Shown piece after piece: positions 9,924 through 19,603 of a DNA stretch of 57,965 nucleotides (the first letter of the stretch is position 1; every line of letters begins with the position of its first letter). Both the position numbers and the translations under genes were made by a program. Below the pieces are notes generated by a model. The model had not been told where the DNA came from. It searched no databases and worked only from the letters and a program-made list of their open reading frames with translations. This DNA comes from Gammaproteobacteria bacterium (GTDB lineage Bacteria > Pseudomonadota > Gammaproteobacteria > Chromatiales > Chromatiaceae). Location: the NCBI GenBank assembly GCA_020445255.1, contig JAGRGY010000007.1, positions 1-57,965 of the forward strand, in the 5' to 3' direction.

Positions 9924-10727
9924 ATGCAATCGCTGATTCGAGTGTCCCTGATCCCCCTGCTCGTGCTGTGTCTGACCGGCGCGACGTTTGCCGACGAGGC
10001 CGGCACGAAACTGGCGCAGGCGGTCTATGACGCGCCGGACGGCGACGATTTCGCGTCGCGCGCGACGATGACGTTGCTCGAAAAGGGTCGCGACCCTCGC
10101 GTGCGCGAGATGTACACGATGGCGGCACAGCGTGGCCCCGGCGAGCGCTGGTCACTGACGCGCTTCACCAGTCCCGCCGACATCGCGGGCGTCGGTCTGC
10201 TGACCAAGGACTACCCCGGCGACGAGAACGACCAATGGTTGTACCTGCCTGCGCTCGATCGCGTGCGCCGTGTGTCTTCGAATCGTAAGGGTGGGCGCTT
10301 CGTCGGCTCGGATCTGTTCTTCGAAGACCTGCGTGACCGCGAGATTGACATGGACACCCACCGGCTGATCGGCGAAGAGAAGATCGGCTCACTGCTGTGC
10401 AAGGTGCTCGAATCGGTCCCCAAGGATCCGGACAACTCGGTGTACTCGAAACGCATCAGCTGGGTCCACCCGGGCACGCTTGTGGTGCTGCGCGCCGACC
10501 TGTACCAGGCGCACTCGAAATCGCCGGTAAAGCGGCTCACGGTCAAACGCATCAAGAAGATTCAGGGTTACTGGACCGTGCTCGACAGCACCATGGAGGA
10601 TCTCGAGTCTCAGCACAGCACGCAGATTTCCCTGGCCGAGGTCAAGTATAATCAGGGCATTCCGGATCAACTGTTTACCAGCCAGTCGCTGTCTGACGCC
10701 AACGCCGATGTCCGCTACCGGCCGTAG
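9924..10727 (+). CDS. LolA-like outer-membrane lipoprotein-sorting family protein (periplasmic)
   Basis: About 267 residues with a signal peptide (MQSLIRVSLIPLLVLCLTGA, cleavage near TFA-DE). The mature part has the half-barrel pattern of the LolA-like family often encoded beside RND/MMPL exporters (RWSLTRFTSPADIAGVGLL, WLYLPALDRVRRV). Such proteins are thought to carry a lipid-like ligand across the periplasm. An ATG at 9912 is also in frame, but its GGAGG is too close, so 9924 is preferred. It is the first gene of a three-gene operon with the outer-membrane barrel and the RND protein. The substrate is unknown. Confidence 0.8.
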   Translation: MQSLIRVSLIPLLVLCLTGATFADEAGTKLAQAVYDAPDGDDFASRATMTLLEKGRDPRVREMYTMAAQRGPGERWSLTRFTSPADIAGVGLLTKDYPGDENDQWLYLPALDRVRRVSSNRKGGRFVGSDLFFEDLRDREIDMDTHRLIGEEKIGSLLCKVLESVPKDPDNSVYSKRISWVHPGTLVVLRADLYQAHSKSPVKRLTVKRIKKIQGYWTVLDSTMEDLESQHSTQISLAEVKYNQGIPDQLFTSQSLSDANADVRYRP

Positions 10728-10765
10728 ACGGTTCGATCACCAGCCAGCAACAAGGATTGCCCGTC

Positions 10766-12199
10766 ATGCCGAACATCACCGCCGCCTCGCCACGTTTTCT
10801 GCTGCTCGCCGCGCTGGGCGCCTGCGCCGGCCAGGCGCTGGCCGCGGATGAGATCATCATCGAGGGCGGTGAACCGGCAAGCGACGAGATCCGGATCGAT
10901 TCCGGAGACGCCCCGGCCAGCGACATCATCATCATGGACGACGCGTCGTCTCCGGCGGCGGCAAGCGAGCAGCGACCCGCACCGCCGCCGACCACGCGCA
11001 GCAACCTCGATATCGGCATCGACGAGGCACGGCTCGAGTATGGCGCGTTCACCCACTCCAACAGCACCAGCAACCGCGCGGTCTACGGCAAGCTCGCGGC
11101 ATCGGCGAACTGGCAGCCCGATCCCGGCTGGGAGCTTCAGGTGGCAGGACGCATCGACGGATTCGACGAAGACGGCGTGAGCGGCTTCAGCCGCACGCGC
11201 GCCGACTACGGCGACAGCTTCATCCGCTACCGCGGCGATAACTACAAGGTCACGCTCGGCACCCAGACCGTGATCTGGGGGAGGCTCGACGAGGTGCCGC
11301 TGTCCGACCGGGTCAGCACCGCCGACCTGAGCCGCATCGTGCTCGACGACCTCGAGGACCGCAGGCGTTCCAATCCGATGGTTCGGGTAGAGAGCTTCGT
11401 CGCGGGTGGAAAACTGGATCTGGTCTGGCTGGTCGACTTCCGCGGTGCGGAACTGCCGGACGGCAGCAGCGTCTGGTACCCGGTCGATCAGCGCAAGGGC
11501 CGCCTGTTCGGGATCGACCCGAATGCCATCTCACCGGCATTCGTGCGTGCCGCGCGCATCGTCGAAGACGAACCGGATGGCGACGGTGGTGTCGGCGCAC
11601 GCTATACCCGCAGCTACTCGGTCGCCGACGTCGGCGTCACGGTCGCCAATACCCGCCAGTCGGTTCCCTATTTCAGCGCCAATACCGGTGCCGGCACGCT
11701 GCGCACCGAGTACCCCCGTTCGTGGGCATTCGGCGTCGACGCGGCCGTCAACTACGCCGACGCGATCTGGCGCGGCGAAGTGGTCTACAGCAGCGACAAC
11801 CCGGTCACGCGCAGCAATTTCAACTACACCACGGTGCCCGGCGTGCAGTGGGGCGTGGGCGTCGAGATGCATCCCGGCGACGGCGACACGCGCGTCAACC
11901 TGCAACTTGTCGGCAACAACCTGATCGACGCCCCACCGATCCTGGACCGCAGTGAGATCTACAGTGTCAACGGCGAGATCGACATGCCGTTCGACCGCGA
12001 GCGCTGGCGCGCGAGCCTCGATTTCAACGTCGGCGTCGACGAGAAGGACATCTACCTCAACCCGGAGATCGCATTCCTCGGTTGGGAGCCGCACGAGCTG
12101 TTCGTCGCCGGACATTATTTCGAGGGTGACGCACGCACGCTTGGCGGCTTCTATAGGGACAACTCGATGGTCAACCTCGGTTGGCGGGCCAAGTTCTGA
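10766..12199 (+). CDS. Predicted outer-membrane beta-barrel protein
   Basis: A 477-residue protein with a signal peptide ending near QALA-ADE. The mature N terminus holds three degenerate acidic repeats (DEIIIEGGEPAS, DEIRIDSGDAPAS, DIIIMDDASSPAAAS). Alternating strands then continue to a C-terminal phenylalanine (NLGWRAKF), the usual barrel-assembly signal. It resembles DUF1302-like barrels that accompany RND/MMPL transporters. The ATG at 10766 has AAGGA nine bases upstream; a TTG at 10757 is less likely. It lies 38 bp after the LolA-like gene and 18 bp before the RND gene, so the three probably form one export route across the envelope. Confidence 0.75.
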   Translation: MPNITAASPRFLLLAALGACAGQALAADEIIIEGGEPASDEIRIDSGDAPASDIIIMDDASSPAAASEQRPAPPPTTRSNLDIGIDEARLEYGAFTHSNSTSNRAVYGKLAASANWQPDPGWELQVAGRIDGFDEDGVSGFSRTRADYGDSFIRYRGDNYKVTLGTQTVIWGRLDEVPLSDRVSTADLSRIVLDDLEDRRRSNPMVRVESFVAGGKLDLVWLVDFRGAELPDGSSVWYPVDQRKGRLFGIDPNAISPAFVRAARIVEDEPDGDGGVGARYTRSYSVADVGVTVANTRQSVPYFSANTGAGTLRTEYPRSWAFGVDAAVNYADAIWRGEVVYSSDNPVTRSNFNYTTVPGVQWGVGVEMHPGDGDTRVNLQLVGNNLIDAPPILDRSEIYSVNGEIDMPFDRERWRASLDFNVGVDEKDIYLNPEIAFLGWEPHELFVAGHYFEGDARTLGGFYRDNSMVNLGWRAKF

Positions 12200-12217
12200 T
12201 CGTGATGAGAGGGATGC

Positions 12218-15205
12218 GTGGCAGAAAAAACCGCTGAGCGTTCATCCCGACTCGACGCATCACGCACACCGGTCGCGATCGTCCACGAGGGTTTTTTCGT
12301 CTACGCCAACCAGGCCTTTCTGGATCGTCTGGCCTACAAGACGTTCGATGACCTGGCCGCGGTCCCTCTGCTCGATCTGGTCGTGGACGGCAACCATGAA
12401 CGTCTGCGCGAACATCTCGAGGCGGCGAAGAAGACTGCCGGCACCGACCGCAGATACCCCGAGGCACGGCTCACCTTCAGGCGCAGCGACGAACTGCCGC
12501 TCGCGATCGACTGCAAGGCATTCCGTACACGCTACGGCGGCGAGGACTGCATCCAGCTCTCGTTGACGCCGGCAGGCAGCGACAGCCTGTCCGGTGCGAT
12601 CCGCGACCTGCCCTGGCGCAACTACCTCAGCCTCGCCTTCCTCGCGCTGTTCGCGATCCTGCCGTCGCTGCTGCTGCCACGGCTCAACATCAACAACGCG
12701 CCGAGCATCTATTATCCCGAATCCGAAGAAGCCGTCATCGTCGATCGCGAAATGCGTAAGCTGTTTCCGAACGACGAGGTCATCATCCTCGTATTCGACG
12801 GCGTGGCGCTGTTTTCCGATGGCTTCTTCGAGGCATACGACGCATTGTCGAAGGCGCTGCTGGCAAATCCCAGTGTCGACGATGTGATATCGATCACTTC
12901 CCAGGACCACATCAGCGGCGGCGAGGACTCGTTTCGGATCGACAGGTTGATCGACACCCGGCATCTCGAAGATCTGCCACCCGCTCAGCGTATCGAACGC
13001 CTTGCGAACGACCGGCTCAGTCGCGACGTGCTCATATCGCGTGATCGCACGGCACTGTCGATGATCGTTATTCCGAAGAAAGAGGAAGACAGCCGCACGC
13101 ATCTCAAGCTCGCGCATGAAATCGATCTCGCGCTGGAGCAAACACGCCTGCAGGGCTACCTGAAGGCCACGGCCGGATGGGTACCCGTCGACATTGCGCA
13201 GCTGCGTGCGATGCTGGCCGACAATTCCGTCTTCATTCCCGCCACTGTCGTTACCGGCTTACTGCTTGTCTGGTGGCTCTTCCGGCGCTGGATAGCGGTC
13301 ATCATGACCGGCGTCACGATCGGCGTTGTCGTCAACTGTACGGTTGCTATCTATGTGCTGATCGGCCAGCCTTTCACGCTGATCTCGAGCATCATCTCGC
13401 CGATGCTCTCGGCGCTGACGGTCGCCGCGCTGGTGCACCTGTTCAATGCCACCTACCAGGCATCGCAGCGCGGACTGACCGGTCGGGAGCGCGTCGAAAG
13501 GGCATTGCGTGAGGTCGATCGCCCGGCAGCCTTCGCGGCGTTGACGACAGCGGCGGGCCTGGCTTCTCTGGGCACCAGCCCGATCGTACCGATCAAGGTC
13601 TTCGGACTGATCTCGGCGGTAGGAGTAGGTTTCATCTACCTGGTCGTTTACCGGGTGCTGCCAAACGTGTTCGCCCGCTGGGACCGCAAACCCTGGCCAC
13701 GCACTGGCGGCGGACTCAGCGCGATGGACGGCGCCGTCCGGCGGCTCTCCAATCTCGGCGTGCGCCATCCGGCGGTCGTCGTTGCGGTACTCGGCATCGG
13801 GTTGGCCGCCGGCATTCCGCAAGTCGGCAAGGTCAGGGTGGAGACCAACTTTCAGGAATACTTCCAACCTGGACACCCGATACGCCAGGCCACCCAGTAT
13901 GTCGATGATCACTTCCTCGGCACCATGCCGCTCGAGGTCAAATTCGATACCGATCGTCGTGATGGCCTGGTCGATCACGAGAAGCTGGAAAAGATCCGCG
14001 CATTCCAGCGCTGGGCGGAATCACTGCCGCAGGTCGATCACACGGTATCGATGGTGGATTTCATCGAAGAGATGCACTGGGCGCTGCGGGGCGAGAATCC
14101 GGAATATCGCGCCATTCCGCAAAGCGACGAGCTGATCAGTCAGCTGCTGCTGATCTACGACGGCAACGACCTGTACGACTTCGTCGACCGCGACTACCAA
14201 CACACCCACGTGGCGATGAATCTGAACGTGCACAGCGCCAACGACATCGCCGCGCTGATGGACGAATTGCGCGCCTATCTCGCGCAGAACGTCGGCGACA
14301 GCATGCAGTGGAACATCGCCGGTGCGGGGCGCCTGTTCGCGGATATGGAAGAGCTGCTGGTCGTCGGACAGGTCTACAGCCTGTGGGGCGCGTTGGTGCT
14401 CATCTTCCTGTTGATGTTGATCCTGTGGCGCTCGGTGGGGAGCGCGGCCCTCTGCATGATCCCCAACCTGTCGCCGATCCTGCTGATCTTTATCGTGATG
14501 GGTGTGTTCGGCATCTGGCTCGACATGGCGACGGCGATGATCGCCAGCGTGGCCGTCGGCATCGCGGTTGACGACACGATCCATGTCTACCACGGCTTCA
14601 GGCATCGGGTAAGAAACGGTGTGGCACCGGTCGTTGCGCTCGCGCGCACCTACCGTGAGGCCGGACGCGCCGTCATCGTGACCACGATCATCCTGAGCGC
14701 CCAGTTTCTGATCCTGGTGTTCTCGGACTTCGTTCCGACGCGCAACTTCGGCCTGTTGACCACTGTTGGGCTTGTGTCCGCGCTGCTGTTCGACCTGTTG
14801 CTACTACCGGCACTGCTAATGATTTTTTATGGCCCGCGCAGCCCGGTCGCGCGCTGGACCGCCCGGCTGCGGGGCAGGCGGGACCTGGCGGTGGCCACCG
14901 AGTCGCTGGGCATCGACGACCTCGCCTACGACGAAGAGGTGTGGACGGCCGAACGTAAGGTGGCGCTGGTGCGGGAGATCCTGTCCGGCAAGACCAGCGT
15001 CGCCAGTGCCGCACAACAGTACGCGCTGCCGGAGACCGAGGTCAGCCGCTGGCTCGACCATGCGGTACGTGGAATCAACGAGGCGCTCGGCGTCAGTCCC
15101 GCTGCGGCGCGTCGCGATCCGGAAAAGGTGCGCGCACTCGCACGCGCCTACAAACGGCTACAGGACGAGAACCGCGAACTGAAGCAGGGCCAGCCTCGGT
15201 CCTGA
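12218..15205 (+). CDS. RND/MMPL-family transporter with N-terminal PAS-like and C-terminal helix-turn-helix domains
   Basis: A 995-residue fusion starting at a GTG behind GAGAGGGA. Residues 15-117 look like a PAS domain (IVHEGFFVYANQAFLDRLAY). Two RND halves follow: membrane segments near 135-153 and 337-482, then 517-533 and 715-870. Each half has a large periplasmic loop, and the second holds the sterol-sensing-type DDTIHVYHGF. After the last membrane segment, residues 908-950 form a DUF1153/transposase-like helix-turn-helix (WTAERKVALVREILSG), followed by a charged helix. Both extra domains would face the cytoplasm. Such a transporter could sense and bind DNA or a partner; this is inference. 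Confidence 0.88.
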   Translation: MAEKTAERSSRLDASRTPVAIVHEGFFVYANQAFLDRLAYKTFDDLAAVPLLDLVVDGNHERLREHLEAAKKTAGTDRRYPEARLTFRRSDELPLAIDCKAFRTRYGGEDCIQLSLTPAGSDSLSGAIRDLPWRNYLSLAFLALFAILPSLLLPRLNINNAPSIYYPESEEAVIVDREMRKLFPNDEVIILVFDGVALFSDGFFEAYDALSKALLANPSVDDVISITSQDHISGGEDSFRIDRLIDTRHLEDLPPAQRIERLANDRLSRDVLISRDRTALSMIVIPKKEEDSRTHLKLAHEIDLALEQTRLQGYLKATAGWVPVDIAQLRAMLADNSVFIPATVVTGLLLVWWLFRRWIAVIMTGVTIGVVVNCTVAIYVLIGQPFTLISSIISPMLSALTVAALVHLFNATYQASQRGLTGRERVERALREVDRPAAFAALTTAAGLASLGTSPIVPIKVFGLISAVGVGFIYLVVYRVLPNVFARWDRKPWPRTGGGLSAMDGAVRRLSNLGVRHPAVVVAVLGIGLAAGIPQVGKVRVETNFQEYFQPGHPIRQATQYVDDHFLGTMPLEVKFDTDRRDGLVDHEKLEKIRAFQRWAESLPQVDHTVSMVDFIEEMHWALRGENPEYRAIPQSDELISQLLLIYDGNDLYDFVDRDYQHTHVAMNLNVHSANDIAALMDELRAYLAQNVGDSMQWNIAGAGRLFADMEELLVVGQVYSLWGALVLIFLLMLILWRSVGSAALCMIPNLSPILLIFIVMGVFGIWLDMATAMIASVAVGIAVDDTIHVYHGFRHRVRNGVAPVVALARTYREAGRAVIVTTIILSAQFLILVFSDFVPTRNFGLLTTVGLVSALLFDLLLLPALLMIFYGPRSPVARWTARLRGRRDLAVATESLGIDDLAYDEEVWTAERKVALVREILSGKTSVASAAQQYALPETEVSRWLDHAVRGINEALGVSPAAARRDPEKVRALARAYKRLQDENRELKQGQPRS

Positions 15206-15221
15206 AGCCTTGCGCGATGCA

Positions 15222-15719
15222 TCAGCGCCGTGCCAGCTCGACAAAGCTGTAATCGTGCGGGTTGCGCTCGTCGGCGGCGTGCCGGGCACGCGAGACCTCG
15301 ACCCACTCGTCTTCCTCGAAGGTCGGAAACCGCGTGTCGCCGTCGATGACCTCGTGCACGTACGTGAGATACATGCGCGTCGCCAGGGGGATCGTCTGCG
15401 CGTAGAGATTGGCGCCACCGACCACGAACAGCTGGTCGGCATCGCCAGCGGTCGCCATCGCCTCCGCTACCGAATGGACCACGAGTGCGCCCTCGGCGCG
15501 GTAGTCACGGTCACGGGTGACCACCACGTGTGTGCGATGCGGCAGCAGGCCCGGCAACGACTCCCATGTCCGCCGCCCCATCACGATCGGCCTGCCCATG
15601 GTCAGGCGCTTGAAATGCGCGAGGTCGGCCGGCATGCGCCACGGCAGCCGGTTGTCGCGGCCGATGACCCGGTTGTCGGACAGCGCCGCAATGATCGACA
15701 GATTGGGCAGGGGCCTCAT
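15222..15719 (-). CDS. folA: Dihydrofolate reductase
   Basis: NADPH-dependent reduction of dihydrofolate to tetrahydrofolate. It has 165 residues, with the Met20-loop motif IGRDNRLPWRMPADLAHF including catalytic D32, the NADPH motif VMGRRTWESLP and VVGGANLY. Thymidylate synthase, which produces the dihydrofolate, is encoded 0.6 kb to the right on the same strand. A TATGAT -10 element ends six bases before the ATG, so the transcript may be leaderless. It is convergent with the RND gene, with only 16 bp between them. Confidence 0.97.
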   Translation of the reverse strand: MRPLPNLSIIAALSDNRVIGRDNRLPWRMPADLAHFKRLTMGRPIVMGRRTWESLPGLLPHRTHVVVTRDRDYRAEGALVVHSVAEAMATAGDADQLFVVGGANLYAQTIPLATRMYLTYVHEVIDGDTRFPTFEEDEWVEVSRARHAADERNPHDYSFVELARR

Positions 15720-15725
15720 CCGCGC

Positions 15726-15731
15726 ATCATA
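15726..15731 (-). promoter_or_regulatory. -10 element of folA
   Basis: On the minus strand TATGAT is followed by six bases and then the folA ATG, so transcription should start at or next to the start codon. The -35 region is poor. There is no Shine-Dalgarno. Confidence 0.4.
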
Positions 15732-15827
15732 TCAACCGCGCCGTCGCGTGCTGGCGAGCGGCGTGGGGCGGGCCCGCGTCAATGCCGAACCGGAGTAAGG
15801 TCCCGGCTCGGTCGTGATCGACAGGGA

Positions 15828-15971
15828 CTATTCCTGTTCGTCGGTCATGTCGTCGACGAAGATCTCCTCGTCGGCATCGATCATCATGCTGAGGATGGCC
15901 TCGACCTGGTCGGGTGCCTCCTCGGCCAGTTCGAGCAGCTCGCGGCCGTCGATATCCAGTTCGTGCCCCAT
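15828..15971 (-). CDS. Small acidic protein (47 residues), unknown function
   Basis: A very short but convincing gene. The ATG at 15971 has a strong AGGAG eight bases upstream. The 47-residue product begins MGHELDIDGRELLELAEEAP and is extremely acidic, ending FVDDMTDEQE, with a single helix-forming core. No signal peptide or membrane segment is visible. It lies 108 bp before folA on the same strand. AT-rich DNA just upstream (about 15985-16022) could hold its promoter. I do not recognise the family. A small regulatory or protein-binding role is possible but unproven. Confidence 0.6.
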   Translation of the reverse strand: MGHELDIDGRELLELAEEAPDQVEAILSMMIDADEEIFVDDMTDEQE

Positions 15972-16345
15972 GACACTTACTCCTGTTTAGTATTTGGTTA
16001 GTTGCTAATATACAAAAATAGAAGGTGCTTGGATACAGGACCCGGCGTCATCGTTTGACATGGGTCAACCGGTAAGACAGGTCGGTCTGCCCGACGGGTG
16101 CGGCGCTCGACGACGGGCAAGCGCACGTGAACCGGAAGGAATGCGTCGCTGGCGATGCCCGCGGAACACATGCGCAGCCCCGCCCTCGCTCCCGTCCGCA
16201 ACCCGGGCGGGCCGACGCTCGTCCCGGTGCGCCTGCGCCTGCCCGACGCCCGGCCAATTCCTTGTCTTTGGCGACGGTTGCGCTTTGCGGGCAGCCGTCC
16301 ACGCACACCCGGCAGGCGCAATCATCGTGGAGGCGGTACCGCAGG
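15972..16345. other. Intergenic gap after thyA
   Basis: These 374 bp lie between thyA and the small acidic gene. The left 50 bp are AT-rich and probably contain the promoter of the acidic gene. The remainder is GC-rich, and the open frames in it look like composition artefacts. I see no RNA gene, repeat or convincing terminator. Confidence 0.4.
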
Positions 16346-17179
16346 TTATACGGCGATCGGCGCCTTGATCAGCGGGTGGTGCCGGTAGTCGTGCAGCGTG
16401 AAGTCCGCAAAGCTGAACGCGAACAGGTCGCGGACATGCGGATTGAGCTCGATCCGCGGCAGATCGTAAGGTGTGCGTGCGAGTTGCTCGTCGGCCTGTT
16501 CGAGGTGATTGGTGTAGAGGTGGACGTCACCGAAGGTATGGATGAAATCGCCCAGCTGAAGATCACAGACCTGCGCGATCATCATCGTCAACAACGCATA
16601 GCTTGCGATATTGAAGGGCACACCGAGAAACACGTCGGCGCTGCGCTGGTAGAGCTGGCACGACAGCCGGCCGTCGCAGACGTAGAACTGAAAGAACGCG
16701 TGGCAGGGCGCGAGCGCCATGCGGCCTGCGGCCACATTGTGCTGGGGCGACACCGTCTCGTCCGGCAGGTCGGCCGGGTTCCACGCCGACACGATGATGC
16801 GGCGCGAGTTCGGATTGGTTCTGATCTGTTCGACGATCTGGCTGATCTGATCGATGTGCCGGCCGTCGGCGGTCGGCCATGATCGCCATTGATACCCGTA
16901 GATCGGCCCGAGCTCACCACGTTCGTCGGCCCATTCGTCCCAGATCCTGACTCCGTTCTCCTTCAGGTACGCGGTGTTGGTGCCGCCGGCCAGGAACCAC
17001 AGCAACTCGTGGATCACCGATTTCAGATGGATCTTCTTGGTGGTGACCAGCGGAAAGCCCTGGCGAAGATCGAAGCGCATCTGGTGGCCGAACAGCGACC
17101 AGGTGCCGGTGCCGGTCCGGTCGCCCTTGAAGTCACCGAACTGGCGTACGCGGTAGAGCAGGTCGAGGTACTGTTTCAT
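16346..17179 (-). CDS. thyA: Thymidylate synthase
   Basis: Converts dUMP and methylene-tetrahydrofolate to dTMP and dihydrofolate. It has 277 residues from the ATG at 17179, near the classic 264. Visible motifs are [18 protein letters not shown] for substrate phosphate binding, catalytic C159 in [32 protein letters not shown], and YTNHLEQ. The start overlaps the lgt stop by four bases (ATGA), so the two are translationally coupled as in many proteobacteria. FolA to the left recycles its product. Confidence 0.97.
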   Translation of the reverse strand: MKQYLDLLYRVRQFGDFKGDRTGTGTWSLFGHQMRFDLRQGFPLVTTKKIHLKSVIHELLWFLAGGTNTAYLKENGVRIWDEWADERGELGPIYGYQWRSWPTADGRHIDQISQIVEQIRTNPNSRRIIVSAWNPADLPDETVSPQHNVAAGRMALAPCHAFFQFYVCDGRLSCQLYQRSADVFLGVPFNIASYALLTMMIAQVCDLQLGDFIHTFGDVHLYTNHLEQADEQLARTPYDLPRIELNPHVRDLFAFSFADFTLHDYRHHPLIKAPIAV

Positions 17180-18012
17180 GCGGGCTTTCTGTCCCGGTAG
17201 GCAAGCAACAACAACACGACGCCGGCAATGATCATCGGCGCCGACAACAGCTGCCCCATGGTAACCCAACCGAACGCCAGGTAGCCGATCTGCGCATCCG
17301 GCATGCGTACGAATTCGACGCCCAGACGGAACACGCCGTAGCAGACCAGAAACAAGCCCGACACCGCCATTCGTGGGCGCGGGCGTGCGCTGAACAGCCA
17401 CACCAGCATGAACAGCAGCAGACCCTCCAGCGCCGCCTGGTACAGCTGCGACGGGTGCAGCGGTGGCGTCAGCTCCGTTCCGGGGGTTAGGTGCAGCTTG
17501 TCGAAACACAGCACCTCGTGCCCGGCGCAGCGCACCTGCATTGCCCACGCCATATTGCTGGGCCCACCCCAGAGTTCGCCGTTGATGAAATTGCCGATGC
17601 GCCCTGCGAGCAGACCGAGCGGAACGAGCGGCGCAACAAAGTCGGTCAGCGCGAAAAAGGGTTTGCCCTGACGGTGGCCGTACCAGGCCATCGCGGTCAA
17701 TACGCCGAGGAAGCCGCCATGAAACGACATGCCGCCCTCCCAGACACGCAGGATGCGCAGCGGGTCGGCAAGCCAGTCGCCGAACCCGTAAAACAGGATA
17801 TAGCCGACACGACCGCCAAGGATCACGCCGAGCGCCGCATAGAACAGCAGGTCATCCATCTGCGCCGGCGTGATCACCGCGTGCGAGGCCGATGCACGCC
17901 GCCGGCCCAGCCACCACGCGAACGCGAAACCGAGCAGGTACATCAAGCCGTACCAACGCACCGCGAGGGGGCCGACGTGCACGATGACCGGATCGAATTC
18001 GGGGTAAACCAT
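17176..18012 (-). CDS. lgt: Prolipoprotein diacylglyceryl transferase
   Basis: Inner-membrane enzyme that attaches diacylglycerol to the lipobox cysteine of prelipoproteins. The 278 residues include seven or so hydrophobic segments, the HGGFLG motif with H98 and the signature [12 protein letters not shown] (138-149). The ATG at 18012 is chosen over one seven codons upstream because the protein then begins [11 protein letters not shown] as in homologues. A TGGTAAACT extended -10-like element lies about ten bases before this ATG, with no clear Shine-Dalgarno. It is coupled to thyA. Confidence 0.96.
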   Translation of the reverse strand: MVYPEFDPVIVHVGPLAVRWYGLMYLLGFAFAWWLGRRRASASHAVITPAQMDDLLFYAALGVILGGRVGYILFYGFGDWLADPLRILRVWEGGMSFHGGFLGVLTAMAWYGHRQGKPFFALTDFVAPLVPLGLLAGRIGNFINGELWGGPSNMAWAMQVRCAGHEVLCFDKLHLTPGTELTPPLHPSQLYQAALEGLLLFMLVWLFSARPRPRMAVSGLFLVCYGVFRLGVEFVRMPDAQIGYLAFGWVTMGQLLSAPMIIAGVVLLLLAYRDRKPA

Positions 18013-18116
18013 GGCGCGCGAGTTTACCAGCAAAGCCCATGCGCACAGTGCCAGTCGCCGGCATGGACAGCCCGACGCCCGGCAAGTAGGCTTCCAGCGT
18101 CACCCCGGAGCCGTGC

Positions 18117-19370
18117 ATGCGAGCATTGATCAAGCTGCTACTCCTGCTGTTGCTGCTCGCGTTGCTGCTGCTCGCCGGTCTCACCTACCTGGCAACCTCA
18201 ACCGCGCCACTTGTCACGCAGCAGGTGACGCTGTCGCACGAGGACATCGCGCACGCGCGATCGATCCTGCGTCGGTACGATCCGCGCCGCCATCAGGCCG
18301 GGACCACGCAGACCGTGCAGATCGCCCCCGAAGACATCAACCTTGCCGCCAACTACCTGCTACAAAAAGTCATCGACGGCAAGATCCGGATGACGCTGGC
18401 GGAGCACCTGCTGCGGATCAACGCCACCCTGCGATTCGATCGCCTGCCGCTGCGCCCGTTCATCAACATCGACGGCGCAATCGCATCCGAAGGCGGGCAG
18501 CCGCGGATCACGCGTCTGCAGATCGGTCGCCTGCATGTTCCCGACGTCGTCGCCAATGCAGCGACGCGCTGGCTGGTCGACGAGCTGGCCAGGCGTACCG
18601 GACGCCGGGCGGATACCGGATTCATCGAAGATCTCCAGCTGACACCCGAAGGCCTGCAACTGCGCTACCGCTGGGATTGGACCCTTATCGAACACGCCCG
18701 CGAAACACTGCTGGGCAGCGTCGAACGCGATGCCTTGCGCTTCTATCACGACGCGCTGGTACGCGTGGAGGCCGAGGGCCTGGATCGCCGGGGCTCGATC
18801 GTCACGCTGCTGCAGGCCATGTTCCGCATCGCCGAACAGCGTTCACAGACGGGCGACCCGGTCGCTGAAAACACGGCACTGCTGACCGTACTGGGCACTT
18901 GGGCGGGTCGGCAGGACCTGCGCAAACTCGTACCCGGCCGCATCCCGCGCCCGCACGTGTTCGTGATGATGCTTCAACGGCGCGTCGATTTCGCGCAGCA
19001 TTTCCTGGCATCGGCCGCACTCGCGGCTCGGGGTGACACCACGCTGTCGGATGCGGTAGGGCTGTTCAAGGAGATCAGCGACACCGACGGCGGATCGGGT
19101 TTCAGTTTCACCGACATCGCGGCCGACCGCGCGGGCACGCGCTTCGGTGCGTTGGTCACCGGCTCGGATGACGCTGCCCGGCGAGCCCAGCAACGCATTG
19201 CGGCGGGTATCGCCGAGCAACAGATCATGCCGGCGGTGCACGACCTGCCGGAGCACATGCACGGCGACGAATTCCGCCGGCGTTTCAGTCGGGTCGGAAG
19301 CCCCGAGTACCAGGCGATGATGCGCGAGATCGAACACCGCATCGACGCCTGCGATTTTTATCAGGACTGA
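18117..19370 (+). CDS. Membrane-anchored protein of unknown function
   Basis: A 417-residue protein with one N-terminal leucine-rich membrane anchor (residues about 5-27). The rest is soluble and probably periplasmic. It contains a beta-rich first half (VQIAPEDINLAANYLLQKVI, DGKIRMTLAEHLLRINATLRF) that resembles lipid- or membrane-interacting tube domains, and a helical second half (FAQHFLASAALAARGD, FTDIAADRAGTRFG). I cannot name a family. The ATG follows CGGAG. It is divergent from lgt and stands alone. Confidence 0.75.
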   Translation: MRALIKLLLLLLLLALLLLAGLTYLATSTAPLVTQQVTLSHEDIAHARSILRRYDPRRHQAGTTQTVQIAPEDINLAANYLLQKVIDGKIRMTLAEHLLRINATLRFDRLPLRPFINIDGAIASEGGQPRITRLQIGRLHVPDVVANAATRWLVDELARRTGRRADTGFIEDLQLTPEGLQLRYRWDWTLIEHARETLLGSVERDALRFYHDALVRVEAEGLDRRGSIVTLLQAMFRIAEQRSQTGDPVAENTALLTVLGTWAGRQDLRKLVPGRIPRPHVFVMMLQRRVDFAQHFLASAALAARGDTTLSDAVGLFKEISDTDGGSGFSFTDIAADRAGTRFGALVTGSDDAARRAQQRIAAGIAEQQIMPAVHDLPEHMHGDEFRRRFSRVGSPEYQAMMREIEHRIDACDFYQD

Positions 19371-19603
19371 GTCACACCGCACAGACGATTCGTCCGCTGG
19401 TCGCCACCGCAATACACAGTGCATGCCTTCTGCCCGTTCGGCGGTGAAACGCTCGCCACCAGCGTCCACGACCGCGAGCCGCGGTCGCGGGGGTCCAATC
19501 AGCGCTAAATTCCTGAGTTTGCAGGATCTCTCAAGTTTGTTTCACGGGCGCCGTTAGCTAGTCCACAACACAAACCAGCAACCTGTTAAGGCGAGAGTTG
19601 GCT

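Noticed and set aside
15998..16325. Open frames of about 86-107 codons in the gap after thyA
   Set aside because: They are arginine-rich, lack Shine-Dalgarno sites and overlap each other on both strands, typical of non-coding GC-rich DNA.
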